A stretch of 64,000 bases of DNA, from contig NC_133121.1 of NCBI RefSeq assembly GCF_033568475.1, forward strand, positions 6,820,001 through 6,884,000. Reading direction: 5' to 3'. A program made the position numbers and the translations under genes. Positions 11,410 through 24,403 of the stretch are shown piece by piece (position 1 is the stretch's first letter; each line of letters begins with the position of its first letter). Source of the DNA: Henckelia pumila. Its lineage: Eukaryota; Streptophyta; Magnoliopsida; Lamiales; Gesneriaceae. A model generated the notes under the pieces. It saw only the letters and a program-made list of their open reading frames with translations, did not search any database and was not told the origin of the DNA.

Positions 11410-13159
11410 CACACATGTTAAATTATATTTAGTGTGTGAGATTGTGTGGCGTGGGAGAGAATGAGAAAGGTGTCGGCTTTTTCGACGAATTGCACAGAAT
11501 AGTTTGCAATTTGTTTGTTTTTTTTTAAAGAATAATTTGCAATTTTGAGTATATATCTTTCTTTTTTCTTTTTTCTTTCTTTTTTTTTTTTCCCACTTTA
11601 ATCTTCTTTCTATCTTGTATTTGAGAGTCATCGCATTTTCAAAAATACAAAAAATGTTGTAGATATATTATCGTTGATGTAATATTAAAATCTCAATTTT
11701 TTTTAAAAAAAATCTCGAGTTTAAGTTATAATTATAACAAAACTCTCTTTCCACTTAAAAAAATTATTTGGCTTGGAGCTAATGAGACGAAACATCTTGT
11801 TGAATCTCGTTTGTGTCTTTTGCGTGATTTAAATATTGTGTTATTTCATAATGAATTTTACTTATAAAGATAACTGGGTCTGTCATAGATTTTATGTAAA
11901 ACTGATCTTATAAAATATATATAATTATAATATTACGTGAAGATAAACATTAGGTTATGCTTAAACTTAAAATAAGTTACAACCATGGTTGAATCCACTA
12001 GGTTGATTAATGTACAATGAATCAATGATCCCCCTTTTTAATTAGTGTGCGGCTACGTCACCTTCCAATTTAATTCAGCCATCCATTTCAGCATATAGAG
12101 GCGAGTGATCTTTCATAATAAGTGTATGGAATGAACATGAATCTTAATTTATGCAGAAGATCATTTCATAGATTAATTCTAAATGATTTAATTGAGGTTT
12201 GGTTTGAATTTAAATTTTTTGATTTGTTGGAGGAGCATGACGTTGTTACAAATGTCTCATATATATAGAAGATTAAAACTAATAAAGCATAGCTTACAAA
12301 TATATGAGATTTAATGTTCTCGTTGAAAAAAATAAAAGGATTACAATCGGATCAATATGATAGTTTTGTAAAAAAAAAAATAAAAATAAAGGGCATGATC
12401 GGTTGGATTAAGGTGCATGACACATACACTAAATTTGAAAGATGTGTGAATTACATAGTCTAAAATGGGTCGTCGTAGACGTTGAACTTTTGAGGATCGA
12501 CAATATTACAAATGTTTCACATCGAACAACATTAAAATTAATAAAAAAAGGCTGTTCAAGACCATATATAAAACTATCACAAATTTTATCCAACTAACAT
12601 GAGACAATTATATTATACACTAAAAATCTTATGGGTTCATAATAATAATGACTTAATATACAAGTTCAAACAATGTGATATTTCTTAACCTTATTAGCCA
12701 AAAATGATCTTCTGTTTTCACTAAAATACCTTGGACCAAATATAAACAGGATCCTGGGTTGGAAGGGCCACAATATGCATAAATACCAATGAGGAAAGTT
12801 CGATAACGTGACTAGCTTTAATATAACTAGTTTGGTGGCCCGGGTTCAAAACTCACAAGTTTGATAAGAGACCGTCTTTCGGATAAGACTACTCGATCCG
12901 ATCATATCTAAACTGAAACGTATTATTTTTGAAATAAAAAAAACATTATACGACGGCTATCTCACTAAATTGATCCCGTGAGATGATATATATGATCATA
13001 TATATGAGTGTTGGTGCACAAATTTCCAAAGTTAAAAATAAAGTAGAATTATATATATTAAATTTTAACATGACTATGAATTTTAATCTAAACAAATGGA
13101 CTAAAACATGAATCTGCGTCCCAAAATGTAGTTTGGTGGATGCATGGGTAGTGAAGGGA
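11410..13159. other. Intergenic, no gene seen
   Basis: AT-rich. Near 12830-12860 a GGTGGCCCGGGTTCAAAACTC stretch resembles a polymerase III A/B box pair and might be a decayed SINE head, but the rest of the element cannot be delimited. Some of the sequence nearest 13160 is probably 3' UTR of the HD-Zip gene. Confidence 0.4.
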
Positions 13160-14061
13160 TTATACAAGTGCTGCGTCGAAGCTTATCGTATAAGCTGACC
13201 TCTTCGCCTCTCTGTCTCCACCTCCGCCTCCGCCGCCACCATGAATTCTCTCACACGACGGGCACATAGTGAGCGTGGGCGCGGGTAGCTGCATGTACAA
13301 TGGCGATTTCAGAGCCAGCTGCTTCAACTCTTTAAGCTCCTTTTGCAGCCGCCGGTTCTCATCTGTCAGCCTGTCGCAGCATTTCCTCAACAATTCACAG
13401 TCTAATTCCGTTTGCTTCAACTTTGTCCTGCAATTAATTATTATTAATTCCCAACAAATTAAATTAAATTAATTAATTAATTCGTTTCTATTAAAATTAT
13501 TAATTCCTGCACCTGGCTCTTCTGTTTTGAAACCACACTTCCACCTGTCGAGGTCTCAGCTTCAACTCCCTCGCCAGCTCTTGCTTTTGCTTCTGATAAT
13601 TAACTTAATTAATTAGCTAGGATCCCCAATAATAATTAACAAAAATAATATATATATATATATATACATACAGGATTAAGAGTTGTGTGGCGCTTGAAGC
13701 TATCTTCCAAACGAGCAGACTGAATCTTATTGAGTCTAAGCTTCTTCCTAATTTCATGATCTTCTTCACAAGAAACTCTCTGTATTCCAACCTCTTCGCC
13801 TTGATCTCTTTCCCTCAAGTTATTATTTGACAAAGAAGAAGCGCCTGTACTATCTTGATCTTGTCTCAAAAAATCATCATCCTTCAAAACCATCCTTTTA
13901 GCCACCTCAATCTGATCCTGGGTTTCCCCACACAAGCTCAGAGTCAGAGAGGGCTCTGCTATTTTCCACAAATCATCGGCTCCGGCTGCTGCTGGTGGTG
14001 TTGATGAATTAATCCCCAGCCCCAAAACAAGCCGTGTTTTCGATGATTCGTCCAAACCCAT
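13160..14061 (-). CDS. HD-Zip class II homeobox-leucine zipper protein (HAT9/HAT22-like)
   Basis: Three exons on the minus strand, 14061-13672, 13592-13513 and 13427-13160, give 245 residues in continuous phase. An EAR-type repression motif LTLSL lies at residues 39-43. The homeodomain (about 105-160) includes [18 protein letters not shown] and the recognition helix [14 protein letters not shown] leucine zipper follows directly (about 161-196, [16 protein letters not shown]), then the class II signature CPSCE (212-216), which confers redox sensitivity in this class. Introns fall after LNP and inside the last RAR codon, where class II genes usually have them. The C-terminal tail is short with an eight-Gly run. 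Class II members are transcriptional repressors in shade, auxin and ABA responses. Closest resemblance from memory is HAT22/HAT9; exact orthology needs a tree. Confidence 0.93.
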
Positions 14062-14480
14062 TTCAGTGTTTTCGAGATCGATCGGAGGTTTTTTTTTTTT
14101 TTTTTATTTGGTTGTGGGTAATTAGTTTCCGATCGATCGAGCTCTGTGTTTCAACTTTGAAGAATGGCGTTTGCAGATATATATGGGAAGAAGCTGCGCT
14201 TTTTTCTGCGGCTAATTAATTAATGTGGGATTATAAAGTCATAATGATCGATGAAATACTCACATTTATTTGTGATCTAACCATTGCTATCTGATTTATA
14301 TTTGACGAATGCTACATGCATGTTTATATTTTATTTTTTGAAATTATAAAATTATTTTAAATATAATTTATTTGAAAAGAATTTGTAATTTTAAAGATAA
14401 TATGTAACAAAGTGTATATATAATAATAAAGAGTTGATATTTACACTCTATTTGTGTTATTTACACTTCATTTTTTGTTA
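14062..14480. other. HD-Zip 5' leader and promoter region
   Basis: A run of about 17 T at 14088-14105 lies just upstream of the start codon. Repeated ATCGATCGA sequences at 14080-14140 and ATTAATTAAT blocks follow. No clear TATA box for the minus strand could be singled out. From 14435 the sequence holds repeated TATTTACAC/CTATTTGTG words that are the target of the insertion at 14498. Confidence 0.35.
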
Positions 14481-14497
14481 TTTGCGCTCTATTTGTG

Positions 14498-14727
14498 GGG
14501 AAAGTCTATGCTACTCCAAGGGCACTGTCCTTAGAGTGACGTGACAGAGTATGATTGGTTAAAATCAATAGGGTTCATTCTATTTGTGTGGAAAGTCTAT
14601 GCTATTGCCCTTGGGGTGACGTGACAAAGTATAATTGGTTAAAATCAGTGGGTCCCACGTGGGGCCCACTAATTTTAACCAATCACGGATTGCCACGCCA
14701 CCCCAAGGGGGTAGCATAGACTTTCCC
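14498..14727. mobile_element. Mutator-type MITE, partial copy plus full copy
   Basis: A full copy at 14589-14727 has inverted ends (GGAAAGTCTATGCTA at the left, TAGCATAGACTTTCC at the right) and a GC-rich central palindrome (GGGTCCCACGTGGGGCCCA). A partial left-hand copy at 14498-14579 precedes it. The 9-bp word CTATTTGTG occurs three times, at 14489-14497, 14580-14588 and 14728-14736, that is, before the partial copy, between the copies and after the full copy. This is what a 9-bp target duplication would give for two events at one site. No coding sequence. Confidence 0.75.
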
Positions 14728-14736
14728 CTATTTGTG

Positions 14737-17700
14737 AATAAATTTTCACTCCACTTTACACATAAAGTGAAATGTAAATAACAAAAATGAAATATAAATA
14801 TCAAGTCTCATAATAATATTATATATTTTGTTTGAGAAGATTTGAACGAAAATTACTGGTTAGAGTACCATAGCCATATTGGTCATCTCTGTGGACCATT
14901 TTCGTCTCAGTTACGTATTGGAAGTGGTTTGGTTTTAATTAGGTCACAACTGAAAAAAGCGATATTTTTGTTTTGAATATGAAAAAGGGATAATTTTGAA
15001 TGTATTTTCTAACAAACATATGGCTTGTTTACTATTGTTGTTTACTGATCAAAGTGTTAATTACAAATATGGATCAGTTCATCCGTCTCATAAAAAACCA
15101 CACAAATTTTTTTTTATCATCGTCACGCCCGCACGTAAAATTGTTTTATAATTCCAAGGAAAAAATGTACTTTTCATATCAAAATTCACCCTAAATCATA
15201 CTACAAAATAAATAAATCATCTCATTGGTTGACAATTTGAACCCCACTTTACTCCTAATCTCCAATTTTATATTATAAACATATTGTGCCCAACAAGGAG
15301 GAAACTAAAAGAAGTCACTCTTAACATGTCAACTAGAATCATTGTAAATAATGAATTGGTGGGAGACACACACATCACCAACTTGTTTTGTCATGTCATC
15401 TCCAAACCCAATTTTTGGGAGAAAAAAAACCCTTATAAAGATAATCTAATTAAATTCGACTTGAATCATAAAAAAATATTATTTTTTAGTGTAGATATAT
15501 ATCTGATCAATTCATTTCACAGTAAATCTACTCAAACTTTTTTTATATACAATGATTAATAAGAAAATTTCAAATTAAAAAAGTCAGGATAATGTTTTTG
15601 GATAACATATAACAATTTTTTGCTTTTCGAAAAATTATAACTAATGGAACCAATTTTTGTTTTGTTTTATTTTGTTTTGAATGTGAATAAATATACCTAA
15701 TTGATTTTTTTTTTGAATCCATAATCGATCTGCCCTTTATGAATGATAATAATAATAATATTGTCGTGTTTGTTTTGTTAAATTTAGCATTCATTTTGTA
15801 CCATTTGGCGTCCATCACTTGCCAACTTGTGCAAAAACGTGACTCCAATAAGGTAACTATTAATTTCTCCATTATTAATTGCTATAAACTTTTCAAACTG
15901 CAAGACAAAGTTTTTTTATTAGATTTCGAAATTCGATTATTTACGGGTCATTATTAATTTAAGGAACATAAAAAAACATATCATATGAAAAACAATGAAT
16001 TGGAAATTATGATAATTAAAGTATATATAAATTCGTCTCTATATTTTCCTATTTCTTGTTCTTTATGTCATTATGTGGGAGATGGAAAAGCGAGGGAAAT
16101 AAAGAAGAAAAGAAAAGTGAGCGGAATGTACAACTCATGGAATCGTTATCACTATGTAATATATATCATATTTAAATGAGTTTTTGTTTATCCTTTTTTG
16201 TGAATGAATGATGCATATATTAAAAACATTGTATTTAAAGTATATATAATAATAAGACAATATTTGTAAAAATTTTATGGTTATATGACTGAAAAATGAA
16301 CTAATAATAAGACATTTATTTATATGACTCGTTTTTTAGGAAGATTTATAGATATTGTTGTCTATAACCCCTAGAACGATTAGTGGAATCACGTTTAAAA
16401 CAAATTCATATTATGAAAAATTTATCTTTTCCAACAAATACAATTAATATATTATCTAAATTGAATTGATTGAACCAATAATTTGAATTGGAGTAAAAGT
16501 TGAAGCGTAATTAAATTCAAATTATATGGATTTTTCAATATTTTTTTTGGGTACAATACGCACATGCAAATATTAATTGACTTATGAGTAATATAATACA
16601 AATAATTATGATTATTTATGGGGAATGGGAAAGTGGGAAAATTTATCATTCCATTGGATAGTGAACACTTCCAATTATATATGCATGGTCGGAATTAATT
16701 TGGCAATTAAAAGTTAGGTTTTCAAACAAACAATATGACATGCACACCTTCTCATTATGTGTTACATCATCAAAAATTTCAAATATTTATCAAACCTAAC
16801 TTTATACCAAACAAATAATAAATTACGATCCAATTCATTTAACTTTTGAGATGTTTATTTGTTGATACATTATTTAATTAATCACATGAAAAAATATACG
16901 AAACTCATAATATACATTTAAAAATATTGTGCGTGTGCACTTACATCACCACAACCCTTTTGTCGCGAACGTGCAAAATGGTCACAAAAGTGTTGTAAAG
17001 TAAGTGGTCCTAATTAAGTTCTTAAAGAACATTTAGTGATGGACATTAATTTCAATTACTGGGAAATTAGGCCAATCATTAATATCGACTTGGAGCATTT
17101 CCCTCTGTATTTTAGCTTAAAATACTCACAACTTTATTTCATTCTTTTTGTCGAATTCGATTGTGTAAACAAATTGAAAATGATTAAATTTGTGTTTATT
17201 TTAAGATGATGCACTTGATCTAAAAGTTTTTCGTTCTAACGTAAGTTTGCATGCATATATTATTCAGATGAGACATTTATATATCTCAATTCATTTAACT
17301 ATATTTTTATATATAGACATGACCATATCGATCCATCTCACAAATATTTTTGAAATTTATTATTATATTTGATTAAGCAAAAAAGGGGACCCGCCAATGA
17401 TTTGGTATTGATGCAATGGATTGCGTATTTGGTAGGTAGTATTGAAAGATATGATTAATAATTGAGAAAGTATAATTCCGAAAGGATAAGGTTTCGCGAT
17501 GTCCGTAGTTAGTTCCTGTTTTTGCGCTGAGCCAGCCAACGTTGCCCATTGCCAAGTCTCATCGGTGTTCATTTGGTCGGGATTCTCTTTTCCATCTTTT
17601 TTTACAAAAAATATCGGTGCCACATGACAAGATGTCTCTTGTTTTTTGTTCATAGCATGTAATCATCGCACGTGGTTTTCTTGTTTTTATATAATCTAAA

Positions 17701-20560
17701 GTAAAAATTCTTACTAGATCATTTTAGGGGTAAAACTTAAAACAGGTTTGATATGTGATTCATGAAATATTATTATTTTTTGTGTCAAAAGTCTTATTTT
17801 TCATTATAAATATAGATTGAGTCGACTCGTCTCATATACGTATATTAGTTTCTTGCAAGAAACCTACTCATAGTTTAATTATTTGAAAATTAAATATATA
17901 TTTTAAAAAAAAACAATAAAAGAGCAAAAATAAATATATAAAACATGTGAATTTTTAGATAAAGCAAGGAGAAGTTGGAGAAAAATAAAAAGACGATAGA
18001 GATATGTATAAACATTCCTAATAAGTACATTTAATTATTAATAAGTGCGGGAGAAAATTAAAACTAAATTTTGATGTCATATTGACAATTCAATCCACTA
18101 GTAAATTGAATTATTGAACACATTACTTTAGCTCTAAATCTAATATCAATTGTAAGAAATATTTTTTTCTTTACCAAAAGCAATAACCGATTAAACTATG
18201 CAAACCAAATATTTTAAGTCGTACACATTCCGATTTCTGAACATGGATAATATATTAGTAAAAGAAGATTTATAAATGATAAAATACCAGCAAGTAGACT
18301 CTACTACATATGGAAAATAAAAATAAAAATTTTGAGTTAGAATTTTAATGCTGGTTGAATTATTTTTGAGTATTAGCGACAATTAAAATAAAAATAAGAA
18401 ATATATATAAGAAAACGTGAAGGTCGAATAAATATAAAAATTATGTGAATATTCTCACAAATTAAACTTAATTAAAATAGAGTTATGTCTCTCCTAATAA
18501 CTAATAACTAAAAATCATTTTTATGTCCACTCGTTGTTTAGTATAAGATTTTGTCAGCGCTGCACATTATATGAAAATATAGTTATGTCTCTGCTAATAA
18601 CCATAACTTTGACATGATGATAAACGATTGATTTGACAATAAGATCTTTTAATATCAAATTCTTATTCACATAACATAATTCGATCGCAGAAAACAAATA
18701 CATTTCAAAAGGATCGAAACTCGAATTTAAAAGCACAAGTGCGACAAATTATTTTTCATCCTTACATAGTGAATGATGAGAAGGATTGTTATAGTTATAG
18801 GTCATTTACATGGAAATAGAATAACTTTGATGGTGCCAATAGCAAAGTACACCATATCTTTTCACCTCAATAGGTAAAAGGGTTTATCATGTAGCAAAGA
18901 CTTTCATTAAAGCAAACCCTTTTGGCACTACCACCCTCTCACTTTCTATCCTCTATCTATTCTTACCCTCAATCTTTATTTTCAAAATGTTCTTCATATC
19001 ATAGTTTTAGAAATCATAAAGATTTTTTTGTCATATATAATTGGTAAAAAGGAAACATCAATCGCAAAAAGATGTATAGTACTATGACTAATAGATTTAA
19101 TTATGAAACTATAACTATAAATTATTATTCGACACCAAACTTGAATAATAACTTTTACGGCGCCGTTGAATTGTGTTATATTTTACCTAATTGCATTAAA
19201 TATAATTTCAAATTTTTATTTTTGTGTGAAATAAAAAATCTAACATATAATTTCATCGATTGTAGCTTTGGAAGACTCTTTTGTGAGATTAGATTTCTGG
19301 AAGCATCATTCTTTTGTTTAAAAGTAGAGAAATGCCCATCTATATTCCCATGGCACCCAACACACCTTTCGACCCAACTTCACCTTTTGTTTTCTCACTT
19401 TTATTTATACTTGCTTAGTGAAATTCTAAACGAGGATATATATACATATATGAAAACACTATTAAAGTTGTCCTCAAATTAGTTGACCAATTTCGATTTC
19501 GGTAATCAATTAATATAAAGTGTCAGTCTAATTTTTTTCCCCTAGTTTACTGATATGATACCGTATATTATATATGTGACGCTGGATATTATTGATATGA
19601 CGTTGAATAATGTTAACTTGTTAAGCACTAAATCGACGTTCTAACCAACATGGACTAATTGAAGAAAATCCAAGTTGTCGAGTTAATTTTGATTATTTAA
19701 AGAACTAAAACCCAAAATATGTCAAGTTAATGATAATGTTCATGCACAATATTATGTGCCGGACTATCGTCTATGTCTCGAATATGTAAAAACTTTTATT
19801 TTTACATAAATTATTATTCAAGTGCAAAGAACATTCTTTAAAAAGGACTTTCAAAAGAGCAACTCACATAATTATGTATTAAACTATTTTTACATATTTC
19901 TTGAAAGTCGTCATAAATCATGGAATGTCAACCGATTCTTCATTTGGCTACTTTAACACAATCTTGTCAACTGCACAAATGAATCGAACTTTTTCACTGT
20001 GATTCAAAGCATAAACATAGAATAGTATTTTTTTTTTCTTTACACAAATTAATGATGACGTTTATTAAGATTCCTAACTCAATCAAATCTAACAATATCT
20101 ATCGTCTGACATTACGGTCTAAATTTGAAGCCCCTCGATTCTAATAGAAAACTTTGATCATAGGAGTTAAAAAAAATTGTTTAATTTAATCACGAATAAT
20201 CCTCAATTCCTCACAAAAGGGAGAGATTTTTGCATATAAAATTAAAAAATCATTTAAAATTTCTTAAAGATTTTTAACCTATGCGTTTCGATTGTCACAA
20301 TTATTGAATTCGCCTGTAGGATACTTCAAATAGAATATGATTTTATTCCCAAACATATGAGGTTGAACACAAATGGGACATTTCAACATTATTTATTTTA
20401 CACAAAATATGAGACGAGGTTGGAAAATAAAAACTTTTCAAGTGTGGAAATTTGTCATATCCAATGAAAAATTTGATTGGTATATCTAATGATGGTTATT
20501 CGATAACAGACATGTCTTTGGATAATATCCTAAAAATAACGAAAAATTTCAAGCTATCAG
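14737..20560. other. Large AT-rich intergenic stretch
   Basis: Nearly 6 kb without a supportable gene. The longest frames (for example 19072-19482 on plus and 15284-15559 on plus) have the composition expected of chance AT-rich translation and no recognisable domain. A patch at 17373-17650 is less AT-rich and is discussed as a finding. A pyrimidine-rich CCACCCTCTCACTTTCTATCC stretch near 18930 looks leader-like but nothing follows it. Confidence 0.5.
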
Positions 20561-20691
20561 TAGGATAATATCCTAAGAGTGTGTCTAAGAGTGAATATTT
20601 AATAATAAATATAAAGTTCATTGAAAAATAAACGAACCTTACATAAATTGATAAATATTCACCGTTAGACGATTCCTTAAGATACTACCTA
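20561..20691. mobile_element. Small inverted-repeat element (MITE-like)
   Basis: The left side TAGGATAATATCCTAAG...GTCTAAGAGTGAATATTTA and the right side, read inversely, TAGGTAGTATCTTAAG...GTCTAACGGTGAATATTTA pair with a handful of mismatches, giving about 40-bp inverted ends around a short AT-rich centre. A second GGATAATATCCTAA sits just upstream at 20518. Target duplication is uncertain (possibly TA), so the superfamily is not assigned. Confidence 0.5.
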
Positions 20692-21218
20692 AGGATAACA
20701 TCTCATTACCTCATATTCAGATTTGAATTAATTTGAACTCAGCCTAGTTATGATAGTTGGGAGTGTAGATGAACGATCAATTTGAAAATAATATAATCGT
20801 TTAATTTGATTAACAATAAATAGTTAGTCAGCTTCCGTGAAGCTAACAGCAACCGATGAGTGTCACCATGTTCAGTAATGTTTTGTTGTGCCAATGGCAT
20901 GTTCATAATCAATCAACGTGGCGTTAGTAAAGTGGGAAAACACACGTAAAGAGATAGAAACAACACTAATAGAGAAACATAATCAGTTTTAACAGCAAGA
21001 CAGAAAAACCAAGAACATAGCCACCATGCTGAAACTCGGCTCTAACTTGTAGTCCGAGACATGGCCTGCTCATGAGGATTATCTATTGATATTACATACA
21101 CATTCATATTCACCCGAACCGAGTTGAATGTATTATGAGAAGTAAGAAGTTACGGCGGACACGATTATCAACAAAGAACAATGCTCTTCTTCGAGATTTC
21201 ATTAACCTCTGTCACACA

Positions 21219-22845
21219 TTAATTTGCAGCCACCTTCTCCGTAACCTCACTATCTTTTGCAACTCCATCATTTTCCATACAAGCATCTGGTGCTAAACGG
21301 TCAGAAGATTCAGCATTAGCGTTCTCATGTGCCTCTACTTCTTCACGTTCAGTCATGTTTTCATCTTTATTTTCCGCTTCTGTATCTGGAGCAGCTTCAG
21401 ATGCTTTCTCAGTCTGGTTTGCTTCACTAAACTCATCATTCTTAGTTGTTTCTTTCCCTTCAGTATCTGCAAGTTTATCATTCTTGTAACCTCTAAGGGG
21501 TTCTTTATCTTCAAGATTTAATACAACATCCTTCTCTGTACTTGCAGCCACTTCAAAACCTTTAGCACTCTGGCGATCGGCTCCTTTCCCTATGAAACAT
21601 CCATCTCCCTGAACGTTCTCTTCACTGAAATCTTCATCATTGTCCTCTGTCGAATGAGCTTCGTCACCATGGCTCTCGTTCTCATTTTCAGATTCGTTCT
21701 CTACTACCTCCTCATTAAGCTCATCACCTCTGTTTCCCCTCCATTCTAGACGCCGCATCCGCCTTCTCAAATCACCCAAATCCCTCTCCATCAAGAACAA
21801 TCTTTCCTTCAAAATCAGATTCTCCTCCTCCAGTTGAGCAATATGGGTATCCTGATCATCCACTCGATTCTCCAGCACATTATGATGATCCATCCCACCA
21901 ACAGAGTTTGGATTATATAGCATCTCGAAACGGCTCAAGTCATGATCCAATCTCCTCTCCACCTCGACGTGCTCCTCCACATCACTCTCGCTGGAACACC
22001 CTTCATCTTCCTCCTCATCCTCATGAGCCTCGATTTCATGCCCAGGCGATCTTAACCTAATCAACCCCTTCATTGACCCATATCCATCTACACCCCATTC
22101 TTCCTTAGCCATATCCACCAAAACCTCCCTGGATGGAGAGAATGTCGGAGTCGGCAAAACTGCAGGGGTCACTGGACATGGAGAAACTAAGGAGGCGATG
22201 CCGCCGCTCTTCTTTGCTCTGATTAAAAAAGAAGTAGTATTCCTTGGAGCAAATGGAGCAGATCTGCTATTATTGTTGTTGTTAGTACCGCCGACATTCA
22301 TATGTGTTGTATAGTTCTTATTATACTTCTTTTTCGGAAAGAATTTCCGGGTCTTTAATTGATTCTGATACTGCAACTCATTCAAAGTTGGAGGCTTGTA
22401 GTTATTAAAATTCGAACTTCCAACACCGGTGGTATTGACACCTCCACCAATTCCACCAGCATTAGAGCCAGCCATTAAGGACTTCTGCTGATCCTTTCTC
22501 CTCTTGTCTACCTTTTTGCCCTTCCAAGTATTCCTTGGCCCCAATGCTTTATTAAATGTAGAATGTGGCAGTTGCATTGTACTAGGATTAGGGTTATGAA
22601 ACTGTGACGGAGGAGCCCACATGCCATAACTCATATTCATAGGGGCCATCTGCCAACAAGAAGTGTGACAAATCAGATTAGCCAAATTAGATATAAATGG
22701 AGGATTTGCAAAGGGTTTATTAAAGATTAAACACAATCACCTGTGGCTGAGGCTGTTGGTGTGGATTCATTTGATTCATACCGATCATATTCTGATTCAT
22801 GTTCATCAATTGCTGTTGCTTCATCATTGCTGCTTGCTCGTTCAT
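21219..22845 (-). CDS. Plant protein of unknown function, Met/Gln/Asn-rich head, coiled coil and acidic tail
   Basis: Two coding exons, 22845-22741 and 22649-21219, give 511 residues. Exon 1 encodes a Met/Gln/Asn-rich head (MNEQAAMMKQQQLMNMNQNM...), donor CACAG|GTGATT. Exon 2 starts MAPMNMSYGMW. A basic patch WKGKKVDKRRKDQQ (about 77-90) is a possible nuclear localisation signal. Two further basic stretches and an Asn run follow. A block around 196-235 (PTPTFSPSREVLVDMAKEEWGVDGYGSM, shown here only in part) looks conserved and structured. A coiled coil HIAQLEEENLILKERLFLME starts near 305. From about 345 the protein is Glu/Asp/Asn-rich. No catalytic motif is visible; the layout suggests a nuclear scaffold or RNA-associated protein, but this is inference. 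The ATG lies immediately after a leader acceptor. Confidence 0.8.
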
Positions 22846-23765
22846 CTCAACGTTTACAGTCAATCGATCAAATTGGAAGAAAAGAAAAATAGAAAAGCGG
22901 TAAATCGGATCCCTAAACCTGAGAGTTCAAGAATTATTATATGCATTGATACAACAATGAAATGCAGACAACAGATTTCAACTAACAAGTAACGTCGCAT
23001 AAGAACAACAAAACATATCACGTCGGATACAAACACATGTAGTATGTTACCCTATTTTTTTTAATCGCTTCCTTAACCAGAGGCTTACAATTCCCATAGA
23101 TTGCATAGCTAAAGCAAAAGTAAAGAAATCGAAAACAGGGGCTGCCACTAGGCAATCAAACAATATATATTCCGGCAACCAAGAAATGTCGATTGGTATA
23201 GAAAAGGTAATTCTAATTACCATGATTCTTTAGTTCCATTTTATAACTTGTTCGATGACGAAAATTTTGTCTCTTGAATCTAGGGACAGATCACGAAATT
23301 ATGAATCATTCTTAGTACAGCATCTTCAAGCCATGAACGATCGGATCACCAAATTCTTGGATAAATAAAATGCATCAATTATCCTTCAATTTTGGCACAA
23401 CCTGGCTTGTAGATTAATAATTCCATAGTAAAAACTCTCAATTAATATCGGCATCTCATATTTCCGTTAATCTAAAATGAACAATATCAGTTCAAGACTC
23501 AATACGAGACATAGATTTTCAGTTTGATTCTTGATAAATCACTATAAATTGTATATTTAAACGTGCATAGTTTGAATTTAAAGATCTAATGATCCATCTC
23601 CAAGAAGTTTTTCGGGCAATTCCTGAGAAAATCAAGAAACTTACCCCCAAAACGACAGCTGGTAGCGTGGAAAACACTGATTCGAAGCCTAAATGGAGCT
23701 CCCAGCTTGAATTTTTGGAAGAATCCAACGAGGAAAATTAGGGCTTTTCTCTATTTCCACCCGTT
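22846..23765 (-). promoter_or_regulatory. Spliced 5' leader of the coiled-coil protein gene
   Basis: A GTAAGT donor at 23644-23639 (minus) follows a leader containing AGCCCTAATTTTCCTC, a start-region sequence common in plant housekeeping genes. The acceptor is the first AG after a strong pyrimidine tract, placing the exon start directly at the ATG (22845). The leader intron is therefore about 0.8 kb. The transcription start is near 23760. Confidence 0.5.
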
Positions 23766-23864
23766 GGTACAGTTTGTTTTGCGGTCTTTAAATGGATAAA
23801 CTCGTCGTAGTTGTATTGATCCAAGCAAAACAAATATGTTTAGACAGTTCGGTAATAGCGGAAA

Positions 23865-24017
23865 TAGTATTTGGATAAGTAATGTAATGTAATAAAAAAT
23901 AAATTAAAAATGATAATTAATATAATATTTAATTAAATAGTATTTGGATAAGTAATATAATGTAATAAAAAAATAAATAAAAAATAATAGTTAATATAAT
24001 ATTTGATTTGATTGATA
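23865..24017. repeat. Tandem duplication of an AT-rich 73-bp unit
   Basis: TAGTATTTGGATAAGTAATR begins at 23865 and again at 23938, and about 70 bp after each start is nearly the same (…TAATGTAATAAAAAATAAA…TTAATATAATATTT…). The surrounding 23830-24300, ending in a TTAGTAAAGTAACCAAACGAG flank, resembles a decayed MITE, but its ends do not form a clear inverted repeat. Confidence 0.7.
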
Positions 24018-24403
24018 TATTATGATTTTTTGATTTCATTGATTAAATTTTATATAAAAATAATAAATTATCATTTTGTCTTTTTAACAATAAATAAAAT
24101 ATGAATACTATTATTTATAAGCGGTAATGTAGTAATTTAAATTCGATGATTGAATTGATGTGAAATAAATAATTAATGATTTGATTGATGTATAATAAAT
24201 AATTAATAGATAGATAAATAAATAATATGACGTGACGAGATTGAACAGGATAACTAGTACCGAGACTATTAGTAAAGTAACCAAACGAGCTCTTAGTTCA
24301 TAAAAATAAAATAAAAACAGTAAAAAAAAATATGTTTGATGTTAATTTTTGTAAAAAAAATTCTGCTCTTTATATTTCGATAAGTTTTTTTTAACTTATA
24401 TAT

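Noticed and set aside
12830-12860. tRNA-like box B in GGGTTCAAAACTC
   Set aside because: No cloverleaf can be drawn and no SINE tail or duplication is clear.
19072-19482. 136-codon plus-strand frame
   Set aside because: AT-driven composition, no domain, no leader or splice evidence.
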